Source: Wurfbainia villosa (Eukaryota > Streptophyta > Magnoliopsida > Zingiberales > Zingiberaceae). From it: a DNA stretch of 64,000 nt. Both the position numbers and the translations under genes were made by a program. Below the pieces are notes generated by a model that did no database searches, was not told the origin of the DNA, and saw only the letters and a program-made list of their open reading frames with translations. The stretch is from the NCBI GenBank assembly GCA_025175895.1, contig CM045996.1:109171179-109235178 (forward strand), in the 5' to 3' direction. This document shows positions 9,890-20,129 of the stretch, in pieces (within the stretch, counting starts at the first letter, position 1; each line of letters begins with the position of its first letter).

Positions 9890-10253
9890 TTGGTTGGTAG
9901 AGCCAAACCCTTTATCAGCTCGTTCTGTTGTTGATAGTTCATCAACTTTCTGGATATCAAGTAATAGTATTTTTTTCAATGATAAGCTGCACAACCAGAT
10001 CACCTTTGTTGATGAAAGCAGGTCTTATCATATGGTTGAAAATTAAAATCTTTACTTCGCCTTTGTAATCATTATCGATAACTCCGGCACCAACATCAAG
10101 ACCAAGCTTTAACGCAATACTTGACCATGTAGCAATACGTCCGTAATGTCCCCAGGGAATAGCTAGGCTTAGTCCTGTTGAAACAAGACCTCACCCTCTG
10201 GGCTCTATGACACAGTCTTCACTGGCCGCCAGGTCAAATCCCACGGATCCTGC
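9890..10253 (-). pseudogene. Viral dUTPase domain
   Basis: Trimeric-type dUTPase, which hydrolyses dUTP to dUMP and keeps uracil out of newly made DNA. Four of its five motifs are clear: I, AGSVGFDLAASED (10253-10215); III, GVIDNDYKGEV (10085-10053), with the Asp that positions the deoxyribose; IV, KGDLVVQLI (about 10006-9980); V, RADKGFGSTN (about 9922-9893). Motif II reads ATWSS where a Pro-Arg-Ser is usual, so its arginine is lost here. Motif I is in one frame with a stop soon after, II-IV are in a second frame, V in a third, so it is inactive. It lies between movement and coat domains. Most badnaviruses lack this domain; a few are reported to have it. Confidence 0.88.
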
Positions 10254-11154
10254 AATTTTTCTTTCATATAATATTGCTGTAGATGTTAAACATTTTACCT
10301 CTAAACTTGGCTCATCATGTATCAAAAGAGCCATTATTCGTGAAATCCTCAGCTCTTCTTCATCACTTTGGACTCCTTCCTCTTCATTGTCATGGTTTAC
10401 TGGTCGTATTACTGGGGCAGAGGTATAATTATGAAAACTTAAAGATATCCTTTCATCCAGCAAATTTCTGCTATTCACCTCCGATGGTTGCATTGGAGTA
10501 TTTAATTGTGGGGGGTTAATTACCCAATTTTTCCCTTGAAGCTGCGTTGTGGAATACCTTCTTCCTAGCAAGGCATTAACACCATGACTTGTTAAATAAT
10601 CAACAACTCCATTTACCTCACAGGCAAAGGCTACATTGGGTGTATTAGAAAGCCTCCCAATAAGTCCCCTTATAATTAGTAAATTTGCTTCTCCATTACG
10701 CCACGATTCACATCCCCTGGTCAAGATGGAAATTTGTATATTTTTTAAGAAATCCCCAATTGTTAGCATTATATTAGATATAACATAAATTAACTAACTC
10801 CCTCTAATCAGGTCTACTTCTATGGTGGCAATAATAGATCTATCATCCTGCCATCTGTTATCCCTGAAGACAATTAATGCTAATGTTCCTTCTTCCTGTC
10901 TGTGTAATATTTGAACACGTACCTACAGTATTCCAAGATGAATATATTGCATTCGACTTCTTTGGAGTTGGTTGAAACTTTCCTCTTGTATGAACATGCC
11001 ATCAACCTAGTTATTATCTGTACACAGTATTGACTCCTCAGATCGGTGTATGTAAATCCTATGGTTTACATCATCTCTTCGCGAATGATATAACACCTCA
11101 GCTGGTGCTATTGCAGCTCGCTCTTGCATGGATAACCTCAGTTGTACTTGTGGA
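10254..11154 (-). pseudogene. Viral movement protein region
   Basis: The clear part, 10769-10430, contains GDFLKNIQISILTRGCESW, GEANLLIIRGLIGRLSNTPN and VVDYLTSHGVNALLGRRYST, which are the C-terminal landmarks of the badnavirus movement domain. This protein dilates plasmodesmata for cell-to-cell spread. It is followed by a Pro/Asn linker and an acidic NHDNEEEGVQSDEEE stretch leading into dUTPase. The N-terminal half (11154-10770) is in other frames with stops but occupies the right place. Confidence 0.85.
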
Positions 11155-11337
11155 TCAATCTGTTGTTCCAGCGTATTCTGGGGGGGAAGGTCTGCCTATT
11201 AGTATTCTCCTTGTGGCTTGTTTGGTGTTGTATAGGCACCTTTGATTTTGACGGTATTCACGGATTTGATCCTCAACCATAGGGGTTGTAGCAGTTTGTT
11301 GTACTTGCATCGTTTGGGTAGTTGTTTTGGTCATCAT
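11155..11337 (-). pseudogene. N-terminus of viral ORF3
   Basis: ATG at 11337-11335 overlaps the P2 stop TGA (11339-11337) as TGATG. The first 60 residues are Thr/Gln-rich, then basic and amphipathic (VEDQIREYRQNQRCLYNTKQ), as in the start of badnavirus polyproteins. A stop at 11155 ends the frame. Confidence 0.8.
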
Positions 11338-11439
11338 CACCTTTTTAACTTCCCTTGTTCTTCTTGAAGGATCTTTCTAGGATCCTTAAAAACGAGCAGC
11401 TTCCCTCTAGGCTCCTTTGGTTTTTCCGTGGGGCCTAGA
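11337..11439 (-). pseudogene. Viral P2, C-terminal fragment
   Basis: In viral sense 11439 to 11337 encodes the last part of P2: a Pro/Lys-rich segment, then GKLLVFKDPRKILQEEQG and a basic end at TGA. It is separated from the N-terminal fragment at 42264-42564 by the 30.8-kb element 1. The two halves share the 5-bp duplicated site CTAGA (11435-11439 and 42264-42268). Confidence 0.85.
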
Positions 11440-11469
11440 TGTTAGGAATTGACCGTCCCTAGAGGGGGG
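11440..11469 (-). repeat. Element 1 left (3') LTR, outer fragment
   Basis: The first 30 bases, TGTTAGGAATTGACCGTCCC and a G run, match the right LTR start at 40672 (TGTTGGGAATTGACCGTCGC). Element 2 follows immediately; the LTR resumes at 35618. Confidence 0.88.
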
Positions 11470-13230
11470 TGATAACTGTCATTTTATCGTATTATTTTGG
11501 TCATTAATCTCACTGTTTTTATCCACTCGAGTGATTTATTGTTGATTATTAACATGTTTTATGAGTTAGATTCATTTTGGACCTTATTGTAGATTCTCCT
11601 AAATTTGTGGACTTATATGCAAATTTTATATCTTATTTGTAGGAGATCAAGATGAGCCAATGGACTAAATTCGAGTTAGATCAAATGTGGCCTAATCCAA
11701 TGTCATAATGGGCATTTCAAACTGGATTAATCTGGACTTTTCATCAAGATCAGAGGCAATTCAATCAAGGGACCAGATCTGAGCAATATGGATCGTCCGA
11801 TGAAAGTAGTGGATTCTGAGTCATCTATCTAGATATGGAGAGATCTAATCCGTACATTTAGATTTGGACATTTGAACCCTTCATTCAGATTCGACCGATC
11901 GTGATTATCCCTTCAAATTGATCAGATCCGTTCATTCCAAATCAGAGGAATCTGAGCCGTTGGATGTACAACCAGCTTAATAGATTAATCAACTTAATCA
12001 AACCCTAGATCTCGGAGGTCCATTGGATCGGACGGTCATGGAAATTGCCCTTTAAAAACCAACAATTTCGCCTCTCACGAGATCGCGCGACGCACAGTTT
12101 CTCCCCTTCCATCGCGCGACGCCGGGCGACACTCTCCTCTCTCACGTGCGAGCGGTGGCCCTTCTTCATCTCGGCATCGGCGACGGTTTCTTCAGCTCCT
12201 TCTGGCGACCCCCCTTCCGACAGCCAGCGGCAATCGCCTCCAATCCTCGCCAGCCGATTGAGATGTCGGGATTTTGCCATCTCGTCGGCAGCGAGTAACG
12301 ACGATGATTTCGGCGAATCCCCCTTTTTCATCGGCATTCCATTTCCTTCCCGCGGCACCGATTGGGCTGCTCCACCTCAGATTCCCTCCTTGGCTGTGCC
12401 AATTGGGCAGCTCCGCCCTCCATCGCCGGTGAAGCTGTGATTTCACTGTTCCGACACTCCATTTCCTGAGGGTCGCGATGGGTACCCCATCATCACAATT
12501 CATCCCTAGCGCTCGGAGCGCCGCGCCAATCATCAGCCGGAGCAGTGGTTCGCATCCATCCGTATTCCCCTCCTTTTGTGGATTCACGAAGGAGTTCCGT
12601 CTCGACGACAGTCTCCTAGCTTCACCGGATTCGAGAGAGCAAGGAGACACCATAAGATTTCCAGATTTAGGAGTTTGTGCCATCCGCATCCATCGCCGGA
12701 GGAAGTTGTTCGAATCGTAGTTGTTGCCGGAGAGGGAAGGTCCCTGCTTCGAGTGGAGAGGAGTGTCACTTGATTTTATATTTGGAATTCCACATTTAGA
12801 ATTACACGTACCTGATTTAATTTGTTTTATGCTTGCATGATGTTTGATTAAATATTTCCTTGAGTAATTAGATTGTAGTTGGTTAGTTTAGATTTAATTT
12901 CATGTTATGCTTTACTCTCATGTTATTCTATATATTTAAATTCCTGCACTTTCTTGTTTGCTTGCTTAGTTTAAGTTTCTTTTAATTTCATTGCAATCAT
13001 AGTTTAGTTAGATTAGAGTTTGATTACATGCATTTTCTTTTAGTTCAGTAGGATTAGTCTTTTAAAATCCAAACCCCCATCTTCAATAGAAAATCCAAAG
13101 CAATAATTAGTGATCCTAAGACTACTATTCTCTCAGTTACACTCGTTGTCGGGTCATTCACTATGTTATATTAGCATAGAGAGGGTTTGATAATTAATTT
13201 ATAACGGTACCACGACAAATATTGTTATCA
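11470..13230 (+). repeat. Element 2 left (5') LTR
   Basis: 1761 bp. It matches 33861-35617 over its length. The middle (about 12040-12760) is comparatively GC-rich and open in several frames on both strands; because the same stretch recurs in the right LTR and has no start context or family, it is treated as LTR transcript leader rather than a gene. A TATA-like TTTAAAAA lies near 12050. Confidence 0.88.
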
Positions 13231-13235
13231 AATTT

Positions 13236-13253
13236 TGGCATCGTTGCCAAGGA
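13236..13253 (+). other. Element 2 primer binding site (tRNA-Asp)
   Basis: TGGCATCGTTGCCAAGGA, 5 bases after the LTR. Differs from the usual TGGCGCCGTTGCCGGGGA at three positions, all G/C to A/T type changes. Confidence 0.85.
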
Positions 13254-13442
13254 GTGTAATGATGCTTGGTAGACTTAGGATTGTTTGTCTATTTTTCTAA
13301 AAAAAAATCAAAACTCAAAAACTTTTATTTAGGGCTGCATTCTTTTATTTCTTGCATATCCATGTACTTGGTCGTGTCTATTTACTGTGTCTTTTGATTG
13401 TGTTTGTTAGTTTTTCAAGAAAGACTAGGAATCTCTTGCAAT

Positions 13443-14355
13443 ATGGATCCATATTATCAGTCATTTGGAGATCTCAATGATGCTTACTATTCAGGCACTG
13501 GGCAACAAGAGTATTACCAACCTGAAGATGATTATTATCAGTACCAGCCGCAATATCATCAGTATGTTCCTCAGTATCATTAGTCTTATCAGCAGGACAG
13601 GTATAATTTAATTTCTGGTATATCTTTTCATAATTTTGATTCAGATTTCAAGTATGGGCACACACCACTCTATGTTCTTGAGCAATCTCAGTGCTATCCA
13701 CCCCCACTATCTATCGATACGTATATGCCCAGTTGGGGTGATCAATCAAGTAACAGTTATGGAGAAGCACATCAGGAAGAGGCTCAGAATTTTTCAACTT
13801 ATCAGAGTCCATTGGGAATTCAAGATGACAATGTGTGATGGACTACAATCATTCCAACAAACTGAGTCAACTACAAAGACACTAGAAAAGCTAGGATCAT
13901 TTATGCAGTAGCAGATGCAACAGATGCAACAGCAGATGCAGCAACAAATTAGTGATTATCATCAGCGACAACAAGAAAAGATACAAAACATGCAAATCCA
14001 ACTAGATCAAATTTCATCATCCATCAGCCAGACACAAGCACAAGATTCCTTTCAGTTTTCCTCAGAGATCATTTCTGATGGCATGGATGTGTTTGAAGAG
14101 ATGGATTATAGAGCTGATGATATGTACGTTTCTACCTCTGCAGCTCTACAGGACTCCTCTGCTTATGAGTATGGTGATGATGTACTATCTAATGCTCCAT
14201 ATATTGATGAAGTTGTTGTTGTGGAAGATAATATGAATGTTGATACTAACGGCTTGGATTTACCCTGTGATGCTGATTGTGAGATAGTGGCGGCAAGCAA
14301 TTCTGATGAGCTGATTCCCATGGAAGTGGTGGATAGCTGGAGGCCCCTAGACTAG
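13443..14355 (+). pseudogene. Element 2 Gln/Tyr-rich Gag-like ORF
   Basis: Starts at ATG 13443 with a Tyr/Gln-rich N-terminus (MDPYYQSFGDLNDAYYSG, then QPEDDYYQYQPQYHQ). A TAG at 13581 interrupts the frame, which then continues to about 13839; a frameshift near 13840 and one more TAG (13909) follow. The second half is a Gln-rich coiled coil (repeated MQQ, then ISDYHQRQQEKIQNMQIQLD) and an acidic tail ending in VDSWRPLD. No zinc knuckle, protease, RT or integrase. Such coil-forming proteins are the only product of several large non-autonomous plant LTR elements. I do not recognise a specific family. Confidence 0.55.
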
Positions 14356-14694
14356 ACACTTCCATCACAACCGGAGTCTCCAACAATTCTGTTGATGAAG
14401 GCCCTAACAGAAAATGCAATAATCCGACCCCAAGGCTGGACACTTTTGTTGAATCGCCTCAGACCTCCATAGAAAATATATAAGAAGACGATCATATTGG
14501 AGGGAGCAGCATGGAACTATCCTGATAACACTGTGAAGGCGCTCACCTCCATTCAGTCCATCCCACTCCCGGCATGGATACTTAAGCTGAATCTTCTTCA
14601 ACCACCGAGACGGGATTTCTCTCGGAGCACTCCACGCCCTGCGTGGCTCCTTCTACTAAATTTTCTTCAATAGCCAGGACCTTATGGGAGTTTG
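14356..14694 (+). other. Element 2 internal sequence up to element 3
   Basis: Non-coding in the element's sense, ending at the target site GTTTG (14690-14694) where element 3 inserted. No motif recognised. Confidence 0.5.
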
Positions 14695-15449
14695 TGTAGG
14701 GATTCTTGTCGCGCTCGAAACACTTTACAAGCAATAAGCAGCAAAAAAACTAAGATCCCTCCAGAGATCCATGCAAAAAAACTATATACTCGTTTTTATC
14801 GATTCTAACCTATAAGAATCGTGATTACCTTCGCTGCGTGTCATTCGCAATCCCGTCAGCGACACTTGAGTACGGATCTCAACGCAGTCAGTACGTCCGC
14901 GCCTCCACGGTATCCACACGAATTGTGAAGTGGAGAAGAACCACACTGTGGTGCTAGCCACAAGATAGGTTCGGCCAAGAAGGTAGAAGAGGAGGAAGAA
15001 GATGATCACCACCTAAATCACCCCCAAAACTAATGTGCATGAAAATAATAACCCTCTTGAGTCTCATCCAAATTCCTCTTTTATATTCAACCATTGAATA
15101 TGAAGAGTTTTGACTCTTGGTTTCCATGGAATTAAAATCTCATTAATTTCATCTTAATGATCATGCAATCCCTTCTTAATGGTGAGTCTAACTCAATTCG
15201 AATCTGACTTGAGTCTAACTCGAGTCAGATTCATTGGGTACGAATCTGACTTAAGTCTAACTCGAGTCAGATTCATTGGGTATACCTTGAGTCCTACTCA
15301 ATCCGAATTTGATTTGAGTCTAACTCGAGTCAAATTCATTGGGTATACCTTGAGTTCTACTCATTGAGTCTAATCTACATTAGACTCAACCCGATATCCC
15401 AATGGCTCATCATTCATCTCATGATTAGCACTATGGGTTGACACTAACA
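14695..15449 (-). repeat. Element 3 left (3') LTR
   Basis: 755 bp, TGTAGGGATTC to ACACTAACA. Contains a TATA box in element sense at about 15090-15075 (GAATATAAAAGAGG) and two full copies of a 42-bp tandem unit (15201-15284), with more degenerate related sequence to 15370. The right LTR is longer by one unit. Confidence 0.92.
15201..15370. repeat. 42-bp tandem repeat with internal hairpins, left LTR copy
   Basis: Unit GAATCTGACTTGAGT-CTA-ACTCGAGTCAGATTC plus ATTGGGTAC. The two arms are reverse complements apart from one base, so each unit can fold as a 15-bp hairpin with a 3-base loop. Two good units and one or two degenerate ones. Confidence 0.85.
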
Positions 15450-16623
15450 ATCTTCCACTAGCACTAGTGCCAATAACATGAGTCATCTCCAACTCACATG
15501 TCCTAAGTGTGTAACCTAATAGGTTCTCGTAACGTTGACAATGTTTCTAAAATCCTTTTAGAGACATAAGCAATGAGCGGCATCTTGCAATACATTATTG
15601 CTACCCAAGTGGCGAGAATGTCGAGATCCGACATAACCTTTCCGTGACTACTATCTTGTATGACTCAGTTCTTCTATCCATGATATCTAGATTGATCAAT
15701 GAGGCATAGACTGTGTCATCCTCTTATCAATCATGAGTTTCTTGATCTCCAAGTAGACTACTCAACCAAATAAGCTCAATATCCCATATTGATTTGTTTG
15801 AGCATGATCATGCATTTTAGCAGTCCTACTCTATCAAGGGGCCCATAGATATCACTTCTGTTACATAGAAGGGATAGATCTCATCTATATCACTCACATC
15901 TCTCCGCATAACTTATTTCATACCCGGTGATCGCCTTTATAGTCACCCTGTTACGGGTGACGTTTGACGAAACCAAAGTATACAACTCATTATGTAGGGA
16001 ACCGTAGTGACTTCAGGTCTAAGGATTATTCATACCAATAGTCACATGAGAATTTTTATGACACTCATATAATGATCCATGAAATAATCTCATGGCAGGT
16101 CAATTCAGTATACATTCTTTAATATATACCCATGTGTCAACGTGATATCACATATCCATGATCTGTGAGATCAAATCATCAATTGACCTATATGTTAGTC
16201 TCAATGCATTAATATTGTCCTTGTATATTAATACTTGACTAGGAATATTTAAGAATAGTGTTCTCCACAATTTCTCACAATCAATTCTACCAATTGATAT
16301 GTTGTAGATAGGAACCTATTTTCTAAGACATTATTATATTTATTCAGATGACACAAGCATGAAGTAAATATAATAACCAAACTTTGTCTTTTATTAATGA
16401 AGTATGATACATATGCTCTCTAATCAATCATCTCATAATTGACACTAAGGGTTGACACTAACAATCTCCATTAGAACTAGTGTCAATCACTGTAATCTTT
16501 AAGACCCAGTGACCTAGTATGACCATCATACTTCCTCTGTGCTAAAGCCTTGGTCAAGGGATCTGCAATGTTAGCATCAATATTCACTCTGCATATCCAT
16601 ACATCTCCTCTATCGATGATCTC
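15450..16623 (-). other. Element 3 region between RNase H and 3' LTR
   Basis: About 1.17 kb without a frame. It begins at the LTR with the purine tract (plus strand ATCTTCCACTAG). A second, similar ACACTAACAATCTCCATTAG string near 16455-16480 resembles another LTR edge plus purine tract, suggesting an internal duplication or an older insertion of a related LTR between about 15450 and 16470. Confidence 0.55.
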
Positions 16624-16890
16624 TCAAATGAGGTGATACCGCCGCAGTATATGTTTGGAATGCTGGTGAGAACGATGTTTCTTAGCCTGTGTTATAGCCT
16701 CGTTGTTGTCACAATAAAGCTCTATAGGTCTCACAATGCTAGGAACTACACCAAGCTCAAAAACAAACTTCCTGATCCAAACTGCCTCCTTTGCCGCATC
16801 TGAAGCAGCAATATACTCGGCCTCTGTAGTAGAATCCGCGACTGTGTCTTGCTTTGAACTCTTCCAGCTCACAGCACCACCATTTAAACA
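16624..16890 (-). pseudogene. Element 3 RNase H
   Basis: Encodes SWKSSKQDTVADSTTEAEYIAASDAAKEAVW, then ELYCDNNEAITQAKK and HSKHILRRYHLI, the copia RNase H motifs including the catalytic Glu (TEAEY) and Asp (YCDN). The expected C-terminal LADPFTK-type end is not seen; a TGA follows RRYHLI. Confidence 0.88.
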
Positions 16891-18186
16891 AAAGATATAC
16901 CCTTACTGTGATCTGTAATTGTCTTTGTCCGTTTGGAAGCTAGCATCGTTGTAACCCTTTACAGCAAACTCCTCATTGCCTCCAAATATCAAGAAATATT
17001 CTTTAGTTCTTCTTAAGTACTTAAAAATATTCTTGACGGTTATCCAGTGACTATCACTTGGATCTGATTGGTACCTACTCGTCATGCTCAAAGCATACGA
17101 GACATTAGGACGAGGGCATAACATGACGTACATAATAGACCCTATAAAAGATGCATAAGGGATCTGATCTATGCGTTCCCTTTCTTCCTTAGAAGAAGGG
17201 CATTGAACCTTCGAAAGGCTCACACCATGTGACATTGGCAGAAATCCCTTCTTGGAATTCTGCATTGCAAAATGTTTAAGCACCTTGTCAATGTATGCAC
17301 TCTGACTTAAGCCAAGCAATCTCTTAGATCTATCTCTATAGATTTTAATGCCTAAAATGTAGGTTGCTTCACCTAAGTCCTTCATTGAGAAACAATTCCC
17401 AAGCCAAGTCTTCACAGACTACAGCGTAGGGATGTCGTTTCCAATGAGAAGTATGTCATCAACATACAAGATAAGAAAGATAACTATGCTCCCACTAACC
17501 CTCTTGTTGATACAGAGTTCATCTTCATTCTTGATGAAACCAAACTGTTTGATCGCATCATCGAATCGAAGATTCCAGCTTCTAGATGCTTGCTTTAAAC
17601 TATAAATAGACCTATGTAACTTGCATACCTTACCAGCATGCTTTGAGTCTACAAAACCCTCAGATTGTGTCATGTACACATCCTCGAGGAGGTTTCCATT
17701 CAGAAACACAGTTTTAACATTCATTTGTCAGATCTCATAATTGTGGTAAGCTACAATAGCAAGTATGATCCGAATGGACTTAAGCATCGCAACTGGTGAA
17801 AAAGTTTCATCATAGTCAATACCATGAATCTGTTTGAGACCTTTAGCTACCAATCACCCTTTATAGGCATGCATAAGACCATCCATGTCAGTATTTCTCT
17901 TAAAGACCCACTTACACCCAATGGATTTGACCCCTTCAGGTGGATCAACCAAAGTCCATACCTAGTTAGTGTACATGGATTTCATTTCGGACCTCATGAC
18001 CTCTAGCCATTTCTCAGAATCTAGGTTCATCACAGCTTCCTGATAGGATGTAGGCTCGTTCAACTCAACAAGCATAACGTCATCATTGTCAAACAAGAGA
18101 AATGAATATCTCTCAGGCTGACGACGTATCCTATCAGACCTGCGAAGAGGTTGGTCTACTTGAACAGACTGTTGTTCCACAACTCC
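16891..18186 (-). pseudogene. Element 3 reverse transcriptase
   Basis: Blocks 18180-17962 (RRSDRIRRQPERYSFL, SYQEAVMNLDSEKWLEVM), 17724-17419 (MNVKTVFLNGNLLEDVYMTQ, SIYSLKQASRSWNLRFDDA and the catalytic YVDD at 17466-17455) and 17415-16903 (KDLGEATYILGIKIYRDRSK, YASFIGSIMYVMLCPRPNVS). Stops or shifts separate the blocks at about 17960-17730, 17417 and 16903. It would copy element RNA inside virus-like particles; this copy is dead. Confidence 0.92.
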
Positions 18187-19035
18187 TTATGCAACAATCT
18201 CATCATCCACAACACTTTGTGGTGTCTGTTCAATTTCCATCTCAGTGTTATCTTTATCTTGAATTTTTTCAAGATGTATTTTACTCCCACTAGTTCTTCT
18301 AGCAATGAACTCTCTTTCTAGAAATACTTCATTTCTAGTGACAAACACTTTTCCTAGCATGGGATTGTAGAAGTAATATCCTTTCGTTTCCTTAGGATAT
18401 CTTACAAAGTAGCACTTGTCTGATTTGGGGCCTAGTTTATCGGAGACTTGACGTCGAACATAAGTCTCACAATCCCAAATCTTCATAAAAGATATTTTGG
18501 AACTCTTCCCAGTCCATATCGCATATAGTGTCTTTATGACTGCCTTAGATGGGACGCGGTTAAGTGTGAAAGCAGCCGTCTCTAAAACATATCTCCAGAA
18601 GAAAGAAGGAAGATTTGTGTGACTCATCATGGATCGTACCATATCTAATAATGTACGATTTCTCCTTTCTGATACACCATTCCACTGTGGTGTTCCAGGT
18701 GGAGTGAGTTGAGATCTAATCTTAAACTCAATGAGAGTCACGAAAATCTTGACTAAGGTATTCTCCACCTCGATCTGATCGAAATACTTTAATACTCTTA
18801 CCAAGTTGGTTTTGTACTTCATTCTTGAATTCTTTGAACTTTTCAAAGGATTCAGATTTGTGTCTCATGAGATACACATATCCATATCTACTGAAATCAT
18901 CAGTAAAAGTAATGAAGTACTGATAGCCTCCTCTTGCTGCTACATTGAAAGGTTCACATATATCAGTATGTATGAGTTCTAACAAATCAGTAGCTCGTTC
19001 GCCATGTCCACTAAATGGAGTTTTGGTCATCTTAT
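18187..19035 (-). pseudogene. Element 3 integrase
   Basis: Core domain with ELIHTDICEPFNVAARGGYQ, TDDFSRYGYVYLM, FRSDRGGEYLSQDF and TPQWNGVSERRNRTLLDMVRSMM, giving the D,D,E triad context. Two overlapping frames meet at about 18730-18850, marking a frameshift after GGEYLSQ. The C-terminal part (RQVSDKLGPKSDKCYFVRYPKET) is normal for copia. Confidence 0.9.
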
Positions 19036-19713
19036 CTAGAAGACAAGATTCGTATGACTCATATGATTCAAAATAAATGAGTCCAGTAATCCATCCTTAT
19101 GGAGTTGGGATATACGACTCTCATTTACGTGACCTAGGCGACAATGCCAGAGATATGTTTGGTTTAGATCATTAGGTTTGGACCGTTTGATATTTATGTT
19201 ATAGACTGAGATTTCAAGATCTAGAAGATAGAGACCATTCACAAGGTGTGCACTACAGAAAAATATATCATTTAAATAAACAGAACAACACTTGTCCTTT
19301 ATCACAAATGAGAAACCTTTCTTGTCTAAACAAGAAACAGAGATAATATTTTTTGTCAAAGCAGACACATAACAACATTCTTCTAGTTCTAAGATAAGCT
19401 CAGTGGGCAAAGATAAGGAATATGTCCCTACAGTGATGGCGGCAACCTTTGCTCCATTGCCTATCCGTAGGTCCACCTCGCCATTCATCAATGATCTAGT
19501 CTTTTGAAGGGTCTGCACATTGGTACAAATGTGAGAAGCACAGTCGATATCTAATATCCAAGAAGACGAGATAGATAAATTGACTTCTATAACATATATA
19601 CCTGAGGCAGAAGTCTCACTTCTCTTCTTTTTCACCTCTTCTAGGTATAGCTTGCAGTTTCTCTTCCAATGTCCGGTCTCACCGCAGTGGAAGCATTCTC
19701 CTTTCTTAGACAC
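19036..19713 (-). pseudogene. Element 3 zinc knuckle, protease and GAG-pre-integrase
   Basis: A 225-residue open frame: CCHC knuckle CFHCGETGHWKRNC at residues 7-20, protease around SSSWILDIDCASHICTN (the catalytic DTG/DSG reads DID, so the active site is changed), and GAG-pre-integrase YLWHCRLGHVNESRISQLHKDG (HHCC start). A stop separates it from integrase. Confidence 0.9.
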
Positions 19714-20124
19714 CCCCTCCTTTTGGTTTCAATGCATTTGCCTTGCCTTTGCCTTTGGCTTGGGTCTTACCCTTACCTTTAGGCGTCTGCTTGCCTTTGC
19801 CTTTGCCTTTGTTCACCATCAAAATGGTACTAGGTTTTGCCTTCATAAGGTTGAGTTTAGCAGTTCGCAACATGCTTAATATCTCAGGTAAAGGCTTGTC
19901 AATTTCATTCATGTTGTAGTTCATGACAAATTGACTATAGCTTTCTGGTAGCGAATATAAAACAAGGTCAGTGGTCAGCTCTTGGCCCAATAAAAATCCC
20001 AATCTCACTAGGTTCTCAACGTACCCAATCATCTTGAGTACATGAGTGCCTATGCGAGTTCCCTCTTGCATCTTGCATTGAAACAAGGCCTTTGATACTT
20101 CGTATCTCTCGTGCCTCGCTTGTC
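19700..20124 (-). pseudogene. Element 3 Gag, C-terminal part
   Basis: Continues Gag after element 4: MQEGTRIGTHVLKMIGYVEN, SYSQFVMNYNMNEIDKPLPE and a Lys/Gly-rich basic tail made of KGKGK repeats leading into the zinc knuckle. The N-terminal part is at 29673-29992. The break coincides with the CCTGG duplication of element 4. Confidence 0.9.
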
Positions 20125-20129
20125 CCTGG

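Larger units (their letters stand above)
4114..11337 (-). pseudogene. Viral ORF3 polyprotein (MP-dUTPase-CP-PR-RT-RNase H), decayed
   Basis: Overall extent of the viral polyprotein gene. It starts at ATG 11337, overlapping the P2 stop, and the last recognisable frame ends near 4114. In viral order: N-terminal Gln/Thr-rich leader, movement protein, dUTPase, acidic linker, coat protein with CCHC knuckle, a second Cys cluster with a coiled coil, aspartic protease, reverse transcriptase, RNase H, tail. Frame changes or stops occur near 11155, 10190, 9960, 9755, 9090, 8752, 7146, 6231, 5650, 5470, 5140 and 4930, and a DNA transposon sits at 7642-8615. The domains are described separately below. 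Confidence 0.9.

Noticed and set aside
12005..12773. Open frames of 60-165 codons on both strands
   Set aside because: They fall in the left LTR of element 2 and recur, altered, in its right LTR (34405-35221). No family features.
15179..15367. Repetitive frame SDLSLTRVRFIGY, also at 32021-32251
   Set aside because: Translation of the 42-bp LTR hairpin repeat.
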